Assembly (NCBI GenBank): GCA_014885115.2
Contig: WKLE02002329.1
Location: forward strand, 1-16,182
Length of the DNA stretch: 16,182 bases
Source of the DNA: Asterionellopsis glacialis
Lineage: Eukaryota > Bacillariophyta > Plagiogrammaphyceae > Rhaphoneidales > Asterionellopsidaceae
Reading direction: 5' to 3'
Positions 1 through 10,100 of this stretch are shown one piece after another. A model generated the notes under the pieces. It ran no database searches and had not been told where the DNA came from. It saw nothing but the letters and a program-made list of their open reading frames with translations. Made by a program: the position numbers and the translations under genes. How positions within the stretch are numbered: position 1 is the first letter of the stretch; every line of letters starts with the position of its first letter.

Positions 1-309
1 ACAAGATTCAAAAAAAGAAATCGGCTTCTCATCTCCCGCCTGCTTTCAGCGACTCAGGTAAAGACGATGAAAACTGTCATCTATGATTGAACCAGAATGT
101 CCTTGCTGGCGCATTCGTATAAACCGTTCGTAAAAAACACAGCACACGGCACACATCAACGACCGATTTTTACGTGTGGACGCGGTATCCTTCAACACGA
201 CACACATCATACTATTATAATTCAAGAGTCAAATTATACCTCATTCTCAACACATCAACAAGAACACAACTTAAGAACAACAACAGCAACAGAAACAATA
301 AGACATCAT

Positions 310-2686
310 ATGACAGAAGCATCGAACAAATCAACAATTCCAGTACAATTAACCTTGTATGCGACGAAACTTAAAAATGTAGCAGGTGCATTCAAGGGAA
401 CATCAGATCCATACGCTGTTGTGACACTTTTGGCAAGTGATCCAAAAGATAAACCTCACGTATTAGGCAAGACTGAAGTGTAAGTTATAATGTACGACTC
501 TCAATCATACATGCTTATAAAACTTATTCTCAAAGATTTCGTCGTTCTATCTCTTTTTTTGTAAATGCTGCAGTATTAAAAATAGTTTAAATCCAAAATG
601 GACCAAATCCTTTTTGATTGATCAGTACGAATTAGGCAAACCCTGTCGCATTAACGTGGGTGTCTACGATGAAATACGCAAAGCCAAAACCAATAAACCC
701 ATGGGATCCACAATGTTTGAAATTGGAGAAGTCTTGGGAACACGCGGCAATGTCAAGGCGAAAACCTTACGCAATGGAGGTGTCTTATACGCCCGCGTCG
801 AAAAAGCCACCACACTCCAACTCCGTGAATCCTCCGGAACACTCATATTAGCTTTACGAGGAGTCAAATTGAAAAATGTCGATGGATTATTTAGTAAATC
901 TGATCCCTTTTTTGAAATTGCTAGACAAATCAAAGAAGGGTCGAGTTACAATTGGGTACCTATATATAGATCCAAACATATCATGAACAATTTAAATCCC
1001 TCTTGGGAATCGATTAAACTGGACATGAATCAATTATGTCAAGGCAATCTTGACCAACCCATCATGATTACAGTCTATGATTGGGAAAAAAGTGGAAAGC
1101 ACACACCCATGGGATCCTTTGAAACGACTGTAAATGGATTGCAAAAGGCTGTCGTTGTCGGCAATATCGGGAATGTCAAGAAAATTGATACCAAAAAGGG
1201 ATTTGAATTACACCGTCGAGGGAAATCCTTTGGATTTATTATTGTCACTCATGCCAGTGTAGAGGGTGCAAGTAGTACTACTACGAATGGTAGTGGCGGT
1301 GCTACTACTAGTGCATCTGTTCCTTCGACAACGGCATCTTCTGCCGCTCCTCCTGCTGCAGTTGTACCACCTACAACTGCCATGAGTAACATGAGTCTAG
1401 GGTACGCCATGCCAACTCCCATTCCACCACCCGTTGTATCACAGCAACAATATCAACGAATTCCACAAAAACCCAACTTTGTTGACTATATCAGTGGCGG
1501 GTGTGAATTACAAATGTGTGTCGCTATTGATTTCACAGGATCCAATGGAGATCCCCGTCGTCCTGGCACCTTGCATTATCGATATCCCAATGGACAACAA
1601 TTCAATGATTATGAAAAGGCAATCACAGCTGTAGGGTCCATTCTCGCACGGTACGATTCCGATCAAAAATTTCCTGTATGGGGATTTGGTGCAAAATTCA
1701 ATGGTCTTATCCAACATTGTTTCCAAGTAGGGCGTCAATCCGAAGCCAACGGTATTACTGAAATACTGGAAGCCTACCGAAATACCTTTCAATTACCACT
1801 CACCATGAGTGGCCCCACCGTCTTTACGGAAGTGATACAATTAGCGGCGGCACAAGCACGAAGTAAACAAGAAAGTGCCGCACGAATTGGACAACAAGCG
1901 TACAGTATACTGTTAATTTTGACCGATGGTGCAGTGTCTGATATCAATGCCACACGTGCTGCCATTCAAGCGGCAAGTGATGCACCCCTTTCCATTGTTA
2001 TTGTAGGGATTGGCAATGCTGACTTTTCTGCCATGCAATTTTTAGATGACTTTCAACAACAACAACAAAGTAGTATAGGACGTGACATTTGTCAATTTGT
2101 GGAATTCAATCGTCATCAACACAACAAAATATCCTTGACCCAAGCCACGCTGGACGAAATACCGGATCAATTAGTCGATTACTTTTATTCTAAGGGTATA
2201 CAACCTTTACCTGAATTACGAGGAAGCACCATGAATATCACCCCGGATGCCTACAATGAAGATGAAGATGTTGATTTAACAGTTGATATCAATACAGAAG
2301 ATGGTGAAATCTCCTTGGCTAACACAAATGGTGCCTATTACAATGATACAAGTTATGGAAATATGAATACGTATGCAGGTGTCACAGTTTTACCACCACC
2401 ATCGTTATCATCATCAGCACCACCAGGACCTTACAATCCCAATGCTACAAATGGTGTTGGTCCACCAGGAGCCTATGCACCACCACAACAACAACCACAA
2501 CAACGACCATCGTATCCTCAGGCACCAGCTGTAGCACCACCCCAGAATGTTTTTCATGTACAATTACCACCAGGTGTATCGCCTGGGATGCAAATACAAG
2601 TACAAAATCCAACGACACACCAAATGATGATTGTGACTGTACCACAAGGTGTACCACCAGGTGGAACATTTGCAGTTCCATACTAA
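310..2686 (+). CDS. Copine: C2A-C2B-vWA protein with Pro/Gln-rich tail (two exons)
   Basis: Coding sequence is 310..479 joined to 574..2686, giving 760 residues. Copines are cytosolic proteins that bind membrane phospholipids in response to calcium. Seen: a first C2 domain (about residues 10-120) with the SDPY motif at 32-35 and a KNSLNPKW strand crossing the splice junction; a second C2 domain (about 145-275) with SKSDPF and VYDWE; an Ala/Ser/Thr-rich linker (about 285-355); and a copine-type vWA domain (about 360-600). The vWA has a full MIDAS set: D376, T378 and S380 in DFTGSNG, T472 in SGPTVF and D508 in LTDG. Some Asp calcium ligands of C2A are replaced, so calcium binding there may be weak. 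The last 160 residues exceed the usual copine length. The frame is open upstream to an ATG at 97, but I start at 310 because C2A begins just after it and the preceding CAACAA-rich sequence looks like 5' UTR. Confidence 0.93.
480..573 (+). other. Intron of the copine gene
   Basis: This is a 94-bp GT-AG intron with donor GTAAGT at 480-485 and a T-rich tract before the acceptor CAG at 571-573. It splits a Val codon (GT|T). Reading through it meets a TAA directly after the donor. Removing it restores a canonical C2 strand (KTEV joined to IKNSLNPKW), which supports both boundaries. Confidence 0.93.
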
Positions 2687-2998
2687 AAATTGAGTTGTAA
2701 TTGAAAGAGGGATATGGGAATGATACATGTGATAATTATCTTGTATAATGTACAACCAAGTTTTTCGTTTCATAAAATTACAATTTATATATATTGTTTT
2801 CAAAAATTCACACTATGATTACACTTTTCTGGTCAAGAGGAGACTAATGTTTGGAATAGTGCTTCTTGAGCTTGACTGTACTTGCTACGATACTATACTC
2901 TGTTTGCATCCAGATCCTTTACTGTTTTTTTGTTTTATATTATTCTCTTCTTTTCCTCTTCCCATCCTCACTGTCTTTCGGATGTATTGTAGTTCTCT
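2687..2998. other. Convergent intergenic region
   Basis: This spacer lies between the 3' ends of the copine (+) and the ion channel gene (-). It is AT- and T-rich. I see no gene, RNA or repeat in it; it presumably holds both 3' UTRs. Confidence 0.6.
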
Positions 2999-4908
2999 CT
3001 AAGAAGATTCACTGGATGTCTTCGAGTCCGAGTCCGAGTCATCGAAAAAATCCCAGAAGTTATAGCTCGCTTCGTCATCTGAGTCTGACTCCTCCTCCTC
3101 TTCGCCAACAGGTACCCAGGTCATCGTATAGAAGTCAAGCAGCAACATCTTGGTATCCTCGCGAATAAAAGTTTCAGGTTGCATGAAGTAAAAACCCTTG
3201 GGGTCTTTGATATTGGCACGTACTTGAACCTCGGCCGATGTTTCCTTTGAGATTTTCAAGCCTTCACTAGAACTTAGTGCATTGGGCGATATTTTTTCTT
3301 TCGCGGTTTGGACAGAGATGTATCCAGCAGGAACATGTTTATCTCCCGTAATCTTCAAAAGCTTGAGGCGAATATATTCGAGTGGAGGTAGTCGAACTCT
3401 TAAATTTTTGTTTTTCCCTCTCCTTTTGGCATAATCAATTGATTCTTCTTCAGTTGGGCCCAACTCCAGGTAAGCCTGAAAATACTCAAAATAGTCTCTC
3501 CCATAATCATTGCTTTTCCAAGTGGGGTAAAAGGTACGATTATGATCACGGTTTAATTCCCAGTAATACTGATGCACCCCACTCATTGGAACGAACGCCA
3601 CGTTGGGCCCAAACGAAAAGTCAACGTCGTCTTCCAACTCACTGTGGCAGACGCATTGATCCCATCCAGGTGGCGCATACAGTTGGCACTCCATTGGAAT
3701 GATATTGTACGAAATGTGGTAATAAAATCCCCCCACGTAACAAAGCCAAATGGCGAGGTTGATGATCAAAATGGTGTTGTCGGTAGCAATTGAGATGGGC
3801 GTTTCCAAGTGGGTCATGACGAAGGACATCACCGCCATTTCGATGGTAATTGCAAGAACAAGCACGGTGCCGACAAAGACGAAGTAGTCTGTGATGGTCA
3901 TATACGACAGCTTGGGCAACGCCGATTCGATGATGAAGAGGAAGGCAATCGTCGAAAGTAGAATTGTCGATGCATGAGCCAAACGACCCCCCCCGTCCTC
4001 GAGATCTAGACAGAAGGACCCGATCCCCGAGAGCGTGATTAAGGCCAAAATGATGTAAATGTTGATGACCGTTGTTTGTACACTCGCCTGGCGTGGAGCG
4101 AAACCGTCAGCAAAGGATATTGCACCCTGCGCATCTCAAAGTTCTCAGTGGCGATCTTTTCGGCCTTGGACGAGATCTCTACCATGGGCGCCGAAAAGTC
4201 CCACTCACCGAGGGCCATGCTGCCGACGTCGAATTTGAGGAATTCTCGTGTCATGGCAGGATGGAGGGCCATGTCGCGCTTGGGCCATATCATCTTCAGG
4301 GGGAACTGTTGTGAGTCGAAGGGATAGCTCTTGAGTTCGAACGCTTCGGAGAAGGTCCCATCGATGATGTCGGAGAAGGTCCCATCGATGATGTAGTGTT
4401 GTTTCAACACGTACATCCCCCCGCGGTGATCAACCACCGCATCGTCCTTCTCCATCTTCTCCTCCTTGACCATGGTGGGCAGGGTAGGGGGGCCGGGCGA
4501 CCAGGAGGGCTTAAACCCTTCCTTGGCACGGTTCTGGTAGTCTTCTTTGGTACACATCCATTCCAACTCGAGTTGGAATCGACAGTCAAAGGTTTGAGCG
4601 ACAGTATCAATGTTGGATACCTGAACGATCTCGATGTGGGCGAACACTTGGTGACGACCGAATCCTTTCTGAAAGAAGCGGTTCTCTTTCTCCTCGTCTT
4701 CTTCTTCTTCCTCCTCCTCCTCTTCGTCATCACCGTCGCCGTTTACTTCACCATCTTCTTCTTTTTCTTAGTCTTCATTGCCTGATGATTTCTCATCATT
4801 GTCGATCACCTCTTCCATCTTGATATCAGGTGATTCATCCTTGTTGGATGGTCTATCGCTGTTGGATACTAAAGCAGTTTGTAAATCGATGTCTTTTTCC
4901 TCTGCCAT
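2999..4908 (-). pseudogene. Pentameric ligand-gated ion channel (Cys-less Cys-loop family), disrupted
   Basis: From ATG at 4908 the frame gives a Glu/Asp-rich N-terminus, then an extracellular beta domain. Its loop reads FELKSYPFDSQQF, the family's FPFD-type signature without the two Cys, as in prokaryotic and many protist members. Four membrane segments follow: TM1 near 4065-4010; TM2 with GGRLAHASTILLSTIAFLF and the ESALP end; TM3 with TITDYFVFVGTVLV; TM4 with TILIINLAIWLCYVGG. The TM3-TM4 loop is only about 13 residues. Some 200 residues follow TM4 and end in an acidic Ser/Asp/Glu stretch. Three lesions are visible: an in-frame TAA at 4768-4770 after 46 codons, an exact 24-bp duplication at 4346-4393, and a one-base frameshift at about 4067-4083 before TM1. 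I found no GT-AG intron that repairs the frameshift. The domains are otherwise intact, so this is a recent pseudogene or sequence error. The 4100-4700 part looks GC-richer than its neighbours. Confidence 0.8.
4346..4393. repeat. Exact 24-bp tandem duplication inside the ion channel gene
   Basis: Two identical, abutting 24-bp units occupy 4346-4369 and 4370-4393. On the minus strand they encode IIDGTFSD then IIDGTFSE, an in-frame eight-residue duplication just ahead of the YPFD loop. Exact identity points to a recent slippage event. Confidence 0.95.
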
Positions 4909-5965
4909 TGTTTACTGCCACTGTCTTCGAAATAAAAGCAAAAGGATCTATGGAAGAAACCTCTTGATGTCAATTGATGGTGGTTAAGCCTTCTTGAGTT
5001 AGATATCTTCACAGCCAAAATGACAAACAGCAATGAAGGAGTAGGCGACAGAGAAAAAAGCTTCGATTGCATTTTTATTTGAAATCTTAAAGCTGGACAT
5101 AAGCGAACGCTTTTCTGTTGGAGTTTGAACAGCTGAAAGTCGTTAAGTAAACAATGACCTTTGAATTATTTAAAAATATTTTCCTTAAATAGGGCCTTAA
5201 ATACAAGACAAGTAATCTTCCTTTGGAAGTAGTAGAGGAAGGCAAGCTACTAACTGGCGTGTACAGATCTTGGATTGCGTTAATTTTCTGAAATTTGATC
5301 CAAACTGAGGCGGAAGCAAGGCAAGCGGCTCATCCAAGTTTACAGGTACTCGTACATTATTAGGGTCTACCTGGGTATAAGCAATTGCGTACCAATAGTA
5401 CCTTGTACTTCTACAAAAGTGAAGTGTACCCGCCAGGTAGTAGGTACACACAATATCCAAAATGTTCTGTATCAGGTACAGTTTAAATAATATATAATTC
5501 AAAGACTCCTCTAGACAGAATTCGTGACATCTTTTACATAAAGAGTAATAATGATACAGTACTTGGGCTACGGATCCTTTAGTTCTTAGGAAGATGTGTT
5601 TTTCCAACATTCTTGGGCCTAAAGATCGTTTACAGTACTGGGTAGTACCTGTAAGGAGAGACTTACATATTTTTATACAGTACCAATAGCAAACAAGTCG
5701 ATCACTCCCCTACAGTAGCGTTCAGGTTTCTGACTCTGCAGGAGTTGATATGTCCTATTATCGGTCGAGATGAATGAACACTCATTTTACATGGATGATG
5801 GAAAAATAACAGATATTAATAAAAGGACGCACGTCTCAAGTTTCAACACGGACCCACAATTTGAGTCCCACGAGGGCATATAAGCGAAACTTAACCAAAA
5901 CAAGCAACAGAAGCAATACCACTCATCACTCTTTTCTTCGGCTATCATTTTATCATAGAGTCACC
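4909..5965. other. Intergenic region between the divergent channel and ArfGAP genes
   Basis: About 1 kb with no supported gene. A 137-codon open frame exists at 5197-5610 on the minus strand, but it has no recognisable domain and coincides with the GTAC-rich tract. The region should contain the promoters of both flanking genes. Confidence 0.6.
5346..5683. promoter_or_regulatory. GTAC-rich cluster (candidate regulatory or degenerate repeat tract)
   Basis: I count twelve GTAC tetranucleotides here, at 5346, 5352, 5389, 5398, 5405, 5426, 5444, 5476, 5559, 5635, 5645 and 5680. Random sequence would give between one and two in this length. Several sit in larger shared words: CAGGTAC, TACAGTAC, and GTACCAATAG twice (5389 and 5680). 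The tract ends about 280 bp before the ArfGAP start. Function is unknown; it could be a protein-binding array or a decayed repeat. Confidence 0.4.
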
Positions 5966-6823
5966 ATGGCATTGTCAGGCAACAATGGGGACCAAAGGAA
6001 ATCTAGTTCTTTGTGGAGATCGAAACTAGGAAAAGATTATGATCAGGCTTTCATTCAAAAGAATGAAACTAAATTTAAAAGACAAATTGATAAGTTGCGT
6101 CAACTTCCAGAAAATCGTATTTGTGCTGATTGTCATCATCCTCATAATCCAACAGTATGGGCATCCGTTAATTTAGGAGTATTTTTATGTTTACGTTGTG
6201 GATCCATTCATCGTGGTCTTGGGACACATATTTCGAAACCTAAAGGATGTACAGGATCTTATCTTTGGGGTCCCGATGAAATTGAACGCATGGCATTGAT
6301 TGGTAACCAAAGAGCTAAAGAATTATATGAAGAACAGACTAATCACCATCATGGCTGTCCATTACCTAATGCTAATGATGAAATTTGGAGACACTATATT
6401 CGTGAGAAATACGAAAATCATCAATCCTTAGTGTCGACACCACTACCAGCTATTCAGCCAACCACTATCACAAAGACAGCAGACAATAATATTGGTGTTC
6501 GTAGTACCAAAATGTCTGCTTCGTCTAGATCAAGAGAGACGAATGGTGAAATCAACGTACTTAACACCAAAACGGCAAAAATGAAAGTAGAAGCCGATTT
6601 ACTTAGTTTTGAAGAAGAAGTAGTAGACAGTCGTAGCACTAGCAGCAACACAACCAAGAATGCACCGAAAACATCTTCCTTGGCTGTACAACAACCGACG
6701 AACTTGATTAGCTTTCACGATGATGGTTCTACGTTCGGACAAAAAGATTCTACTTTTCATTCTGAAGTGACAACCAAATTACCAAGCAACCAAGTCGATT
6801 TCTTTGCACAATTTGGATTGTAG
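5966..6823 (+). CDS. ArfGAP domain protein (SMAP/AGD-like)
   Basis: It encodes 285 residues. ArfGAPs stimulate GTP hydrolysis by Arf GTPases during vesicle budding. Seen: the zinc finger with C53, C56, C75 and C78, the conserved WASVNLGVFLC core, and the Arg finger R83 in SIHRGLGTHIS. The finger spacing is C-x2-C-x18-C-x2-C, two residues longer than the usual x16, through a His/Pro-rich HHPHNPTVW segment. The C-terminal half is low complexity but carries LLSFE (212-216), which fits a clathrin-box pattern, a second similar NLISF motif, and a terminal DFFAQFGL. These suggest a coat-associated, SMAP-like ArfGAP (inference). The start at 5966 has a strong CACCATGG context and directly precedes the conserved part; the frame is open upstream to 5861, but that part looks like 5' UTR. 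No intron is needed. Confidence 0.9.
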   Translation: MALSGNNGDQRKSSSLWRSKLGKDYDQAFIQKNETKFKRQIDKLRQLPENRICADCHHPHNPTVWASVNLGVFLCLRCGSIHRGLGTHISKPKGCTGSYLWGPDEIERMALIGNQRAKELYEEQTNHHHGCPLPNANDEIWRHYIREKYENHQSLVSTPLPAIQPTTITKTADNNIGVRSTKMSASSRSRETNGEINVLNTKTAKMKVEADLLSFEEEVVDSRSTSSNTTKNAPKTSSLAVQQPTNLISFHDDGSTFGQKDSTFHSEVTTKLPSNQVDFFAQFGL

Positions 6824-7128
6824 GGCTCTCTCGAAGTCGGTAGGAAAAAGAGTTCTTCACAACAGTGTTAAGTCTCGGCACATTCTGTGTTGAGAGAATC
6901 TGAAAACCCCAGAGAGTCGATTCAAATTGAAATGCTTGCTTACTTTTTAAGATTTTTATCCTGTAATTTTGACTTGGTGTTTCGCTTTAATACAAAGAGG
7001 TGTTTTGTGTGTGTAGCGGTAAATATCATTAGTTCTAATGTTGTGGATGATACGATTAATGTTATTATATATCTTTCTCTTTTTTTTTAAATAATTTGTA
7101 AATATTGAAGATCATGTCTTTTTGTAAA
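6824..7128. other. Convergent intergenic region
   Basis: This spacer separates the ArfGAP (+) and carbonic anhydrase-fibrillin (-) 3' ends. It has a T-run near 7080-7089 and is otherwise featureless; presumably it is the two 3' UTRs. Confidence 0.6.
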
Positions 7129-10100
7129 TTAAAGAAGTCCATCAACAACTTTGGAAATACCGAAGTCAGTGGGAACACCTGAATAATCGGTACCCTGCGT
7201 ATTGTCGGAAACCTTTTCATACACAAAGATATTATCATCTTGGTCGCGTGAAATACGAATCGTTTCATCCAAGTAGGTGGTTCTCATGGTAGCTTCACCC
7301 GTAGCACCCAAAAGTTGAGGGATGTTACGTGACCCTAACTTTTGGTCAAGTAATTGACGTAAGAGAGGTACATTCAACCCATCAATGTAAGTTTCATCCA
7401 AGGAGATACTCCATGCTTTCCCATCGTAGGTAGGAGTAGTTTCACCAATACTGATGAAGGCTTGTTCAATCGTACCTGTCTTGACTTCAAATTCAGATAC
7501 CATACTGTTGCCTGTAATAACCTGACGGATTTTGCCAATGTTACTAAGAGAAACTGCGACCTGTTGAGCCTTGCAGAACTTTTCAAAGGATTGGATCTCA
7601 CTGTCACCATTGCATGCAGCACGTTTGGCCATGAAAAAGGGACTGGAACGGAAAAGTTGGGTGTTGGCATAAATGAGTTCCCATGTACCTTCCACATCAG
7701 CGGATACAGTAGGGTTGGCTTCTGGTGACATACTTTCAAGACGGTTCACAATGGAATCTGCCTTACGGATGAGACTATCCGATGCATCTTGTCCACGATC
7801 AGATCGCAATGCGGTCAAGAATAAGGCATTGTTCAAGGACATGCGAATACTGTCGTCTTGCATGGAACCCATGACATCCGCAGCTGGTGCTGGTGCTGCT
7901 TTAGGTGCAGGCTTGGGTTTAGGAGCAGGTTTAGGAGCTGGTGCAGCAGCCTCAGGAGCAACAGCAGGAGCGGGGGCTGCGTAGAATGCAGTTTCATCCG
8001 TTGTCGCTTCAGCAGGCTTGGGAGCAGGAACAGGCTTGGGTGCTGGTGGAGGTGGAGTGGATGCCTTGGGTTCAGCAGGAGGTGGGGATTTAGGTGGAGG
8101 AGGTTTGGTGACAGGAGGTTCCAAAGTAGCCGATCCACCGCCAGCAGTTGCAAGAGCAGGAGTCAATCCTTCCTTGGTTAGGTCGTTGTAGTAGTTAGTA
8201 CCAGCAACGACAGCTGCAGCGGTAACAGCAGAAGTTACAAGACTACTTCCAAGGATTTTCTGTGGCATCAAAGACAAAAATACATGAGGTGTTCAATCAT
8301 TATTCAGAAGGGCAAATTTGCAAAAAAAACGATGCAGACAAGATCAAACATATAACTTACACCAACAGAGGGACTAGGTGGTGGTGAGAAAGCAGGGACC
8401 GGAACAGGCGAAGGTGGGGGAACGGGAGCAAAGACAGTAACAGGTGTAGCTACTGGCTTCGGTGCCACAGCTGCAACAGCCTGGGCAAGGACAGGTCGTT
8501 CCATGTAGATAGAATTGAAAAGATTCTCACGTACTCCACCAGGCTTCAATGTTTCGAAGGTAACAGGTGCAAACCAATCTTCAACAGAAGCAGCACCCTT
8601 TTGGTTTCCCTGGTTAATTACAATACCACCCAACAAGGTAACTTCTGAGATCTTATCCCAAAAGCCGGCCTTACCACTAGCATTGGCAATTTCCTTTTCT
8701 AGCAAATCAGATACCATATCATACATACGGTTGGTAACCAAGGCGATCAAAGCGTTGGTGTTTGGTCCACCAAGATCATCTTGTTCTAACCTGTTACGGA
8801 GTTCACGAATGATATAATCTTCTTGAACATCACCAGCATCAGGATCACTGTAGGGGAAGGCAGCAGATGCGGTAGGAATAACCCTTTCGTTCTTTTCTTT
8901 TTCAGCCTTGATGGCACGGTAGGCACCAAGTGCAGCACCACATGCACCAGACATTTCCGGAACACCGACACGTTCAATCTTACCCACGACACCTGCTTGA
9001 CTCACACCAACATGAGGTCCATACACAATCACAACCTTTCCAGACTTGGGACAGTGACTAAAGAAGGCACCGAATCCAGATGGACCCACAAAGGGGACAC
9101 CACCTAACCCACCCAAGTTGAAGACACCACCAGAGTTACCCTTGGTCAAACCATTCTGTAATTGTGCAAAGAGTGATGTACCGACGTCGTTCACTTCATC
9201 CGAACAAAGGGATGATCCCAATAAGGTGTTATCGGCATTGTAACCCTTCTTCTTGAGTGTATCTACAACATTGCCAGATAACATTGAGTTGGGTACAGCA
9301 CCAGGGAAGTAAGCCTTGACAGCACTTTCAAAGTTACCAGGCCTGCCTTCATCACTATACAAGGCATCGTATAAGTTCTCACGGATACCACCAGCCTTCC
9401 AGGATACAAAGTTGATGGGTTTGAAGTAATCTTCGACACTACCCAAACCTGTTGGATTACCCTTGTTCACAACAATACCTCCAATCAAGGTGACATCCGA
9501 AATTTTATCCCAAAATCCAGGTTTGTTAGATGCTGCGCCGACCTCCCGTTCAAGAAGTTCAGTTACCAATTCATACATACGGTTGGTAACCAAGGCGATC
9601 AAGGCATTGGAATCAGCACTGTCCAATGAATCATTCTCCATCTTGAGACGCAATTCACGAATAATGTAATCTTCTTGAACATCACCAGCATTAGGGTCAC
9701 TGTAGGGGAAAAGTGAGTTTGGTTTGGGATTAACCTTTTCTTGTTTAGCACGTTCTGCCTTGATGGCCTTGTAGGCACCAAGTGCAGCACCACATGCACC
9801 ACTAGGCTTATCCATACCGACACGTTCCACCTTACCAACAAATCCATCAGATCCAATACCTACATGAGGTCCGTACACAATCACAACCTTTCCAGACTTG
9901 GGACAGTGACTAAAGAAGGCACCGAATCCAGATGGACCCACAAAGGGGACACCACCTAATCCACCCAAGTTGAAGACACCGCCAGAGTTACCCTTGGTTA
10001 ATCCCTTTTGTAATTGTGTAAAGAGTGATGTACCAACATCATTAATTTCATCACTACACAACGAAGAGCCCAAGAGGGTATTGTCTGCTGTAAATCCACG

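Noticed and set aside
97..309. N-terminal extension of the copine from ATG 97
   Set aside because: The frame is open, but the extra 71 residues show no domain and the sequence before 310 has a CAACAA-rich 5' UTR character.
4010..4083. An intron at the channel frameshift (donor GTGTAC, acceptor TCTGTCTAG)
   Set aside because: The splice would be out of phase with the following frame and would delete TM1.
5197..5610. 137-codon minus-strand open frame in the GTAC-rich region
   Set aside because: No recognisable domain, no conservation signal that I can see, and its content is shaped by the repeated GTAC words.
7673..8181. Plus-strand open frames opposite the Pro/Ala/Lys linker of the fibrillin exon
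   Set aside because: They are antisense shadows of low-complexity codons (Gly/Arg/Ser-rich mirror of Pro/Ala).
8260..8277. Independent start of the fibrillin gene at ATG 8277
   Set aside because: Possible, but it lies 26 bp after the preceding stop and its first six codons coincide with the acceptor of an in-phase intron; the spliced fusion explains both frames better.
8304..8360. Hydrophobic C-terminal tail (VSYMFDLVCIVFFANLPF) of the carbonic anhydrase frame as a membrane anchor
   Set aside because: It begins exactly at a GTAAGT donor and is best read as translated intron.
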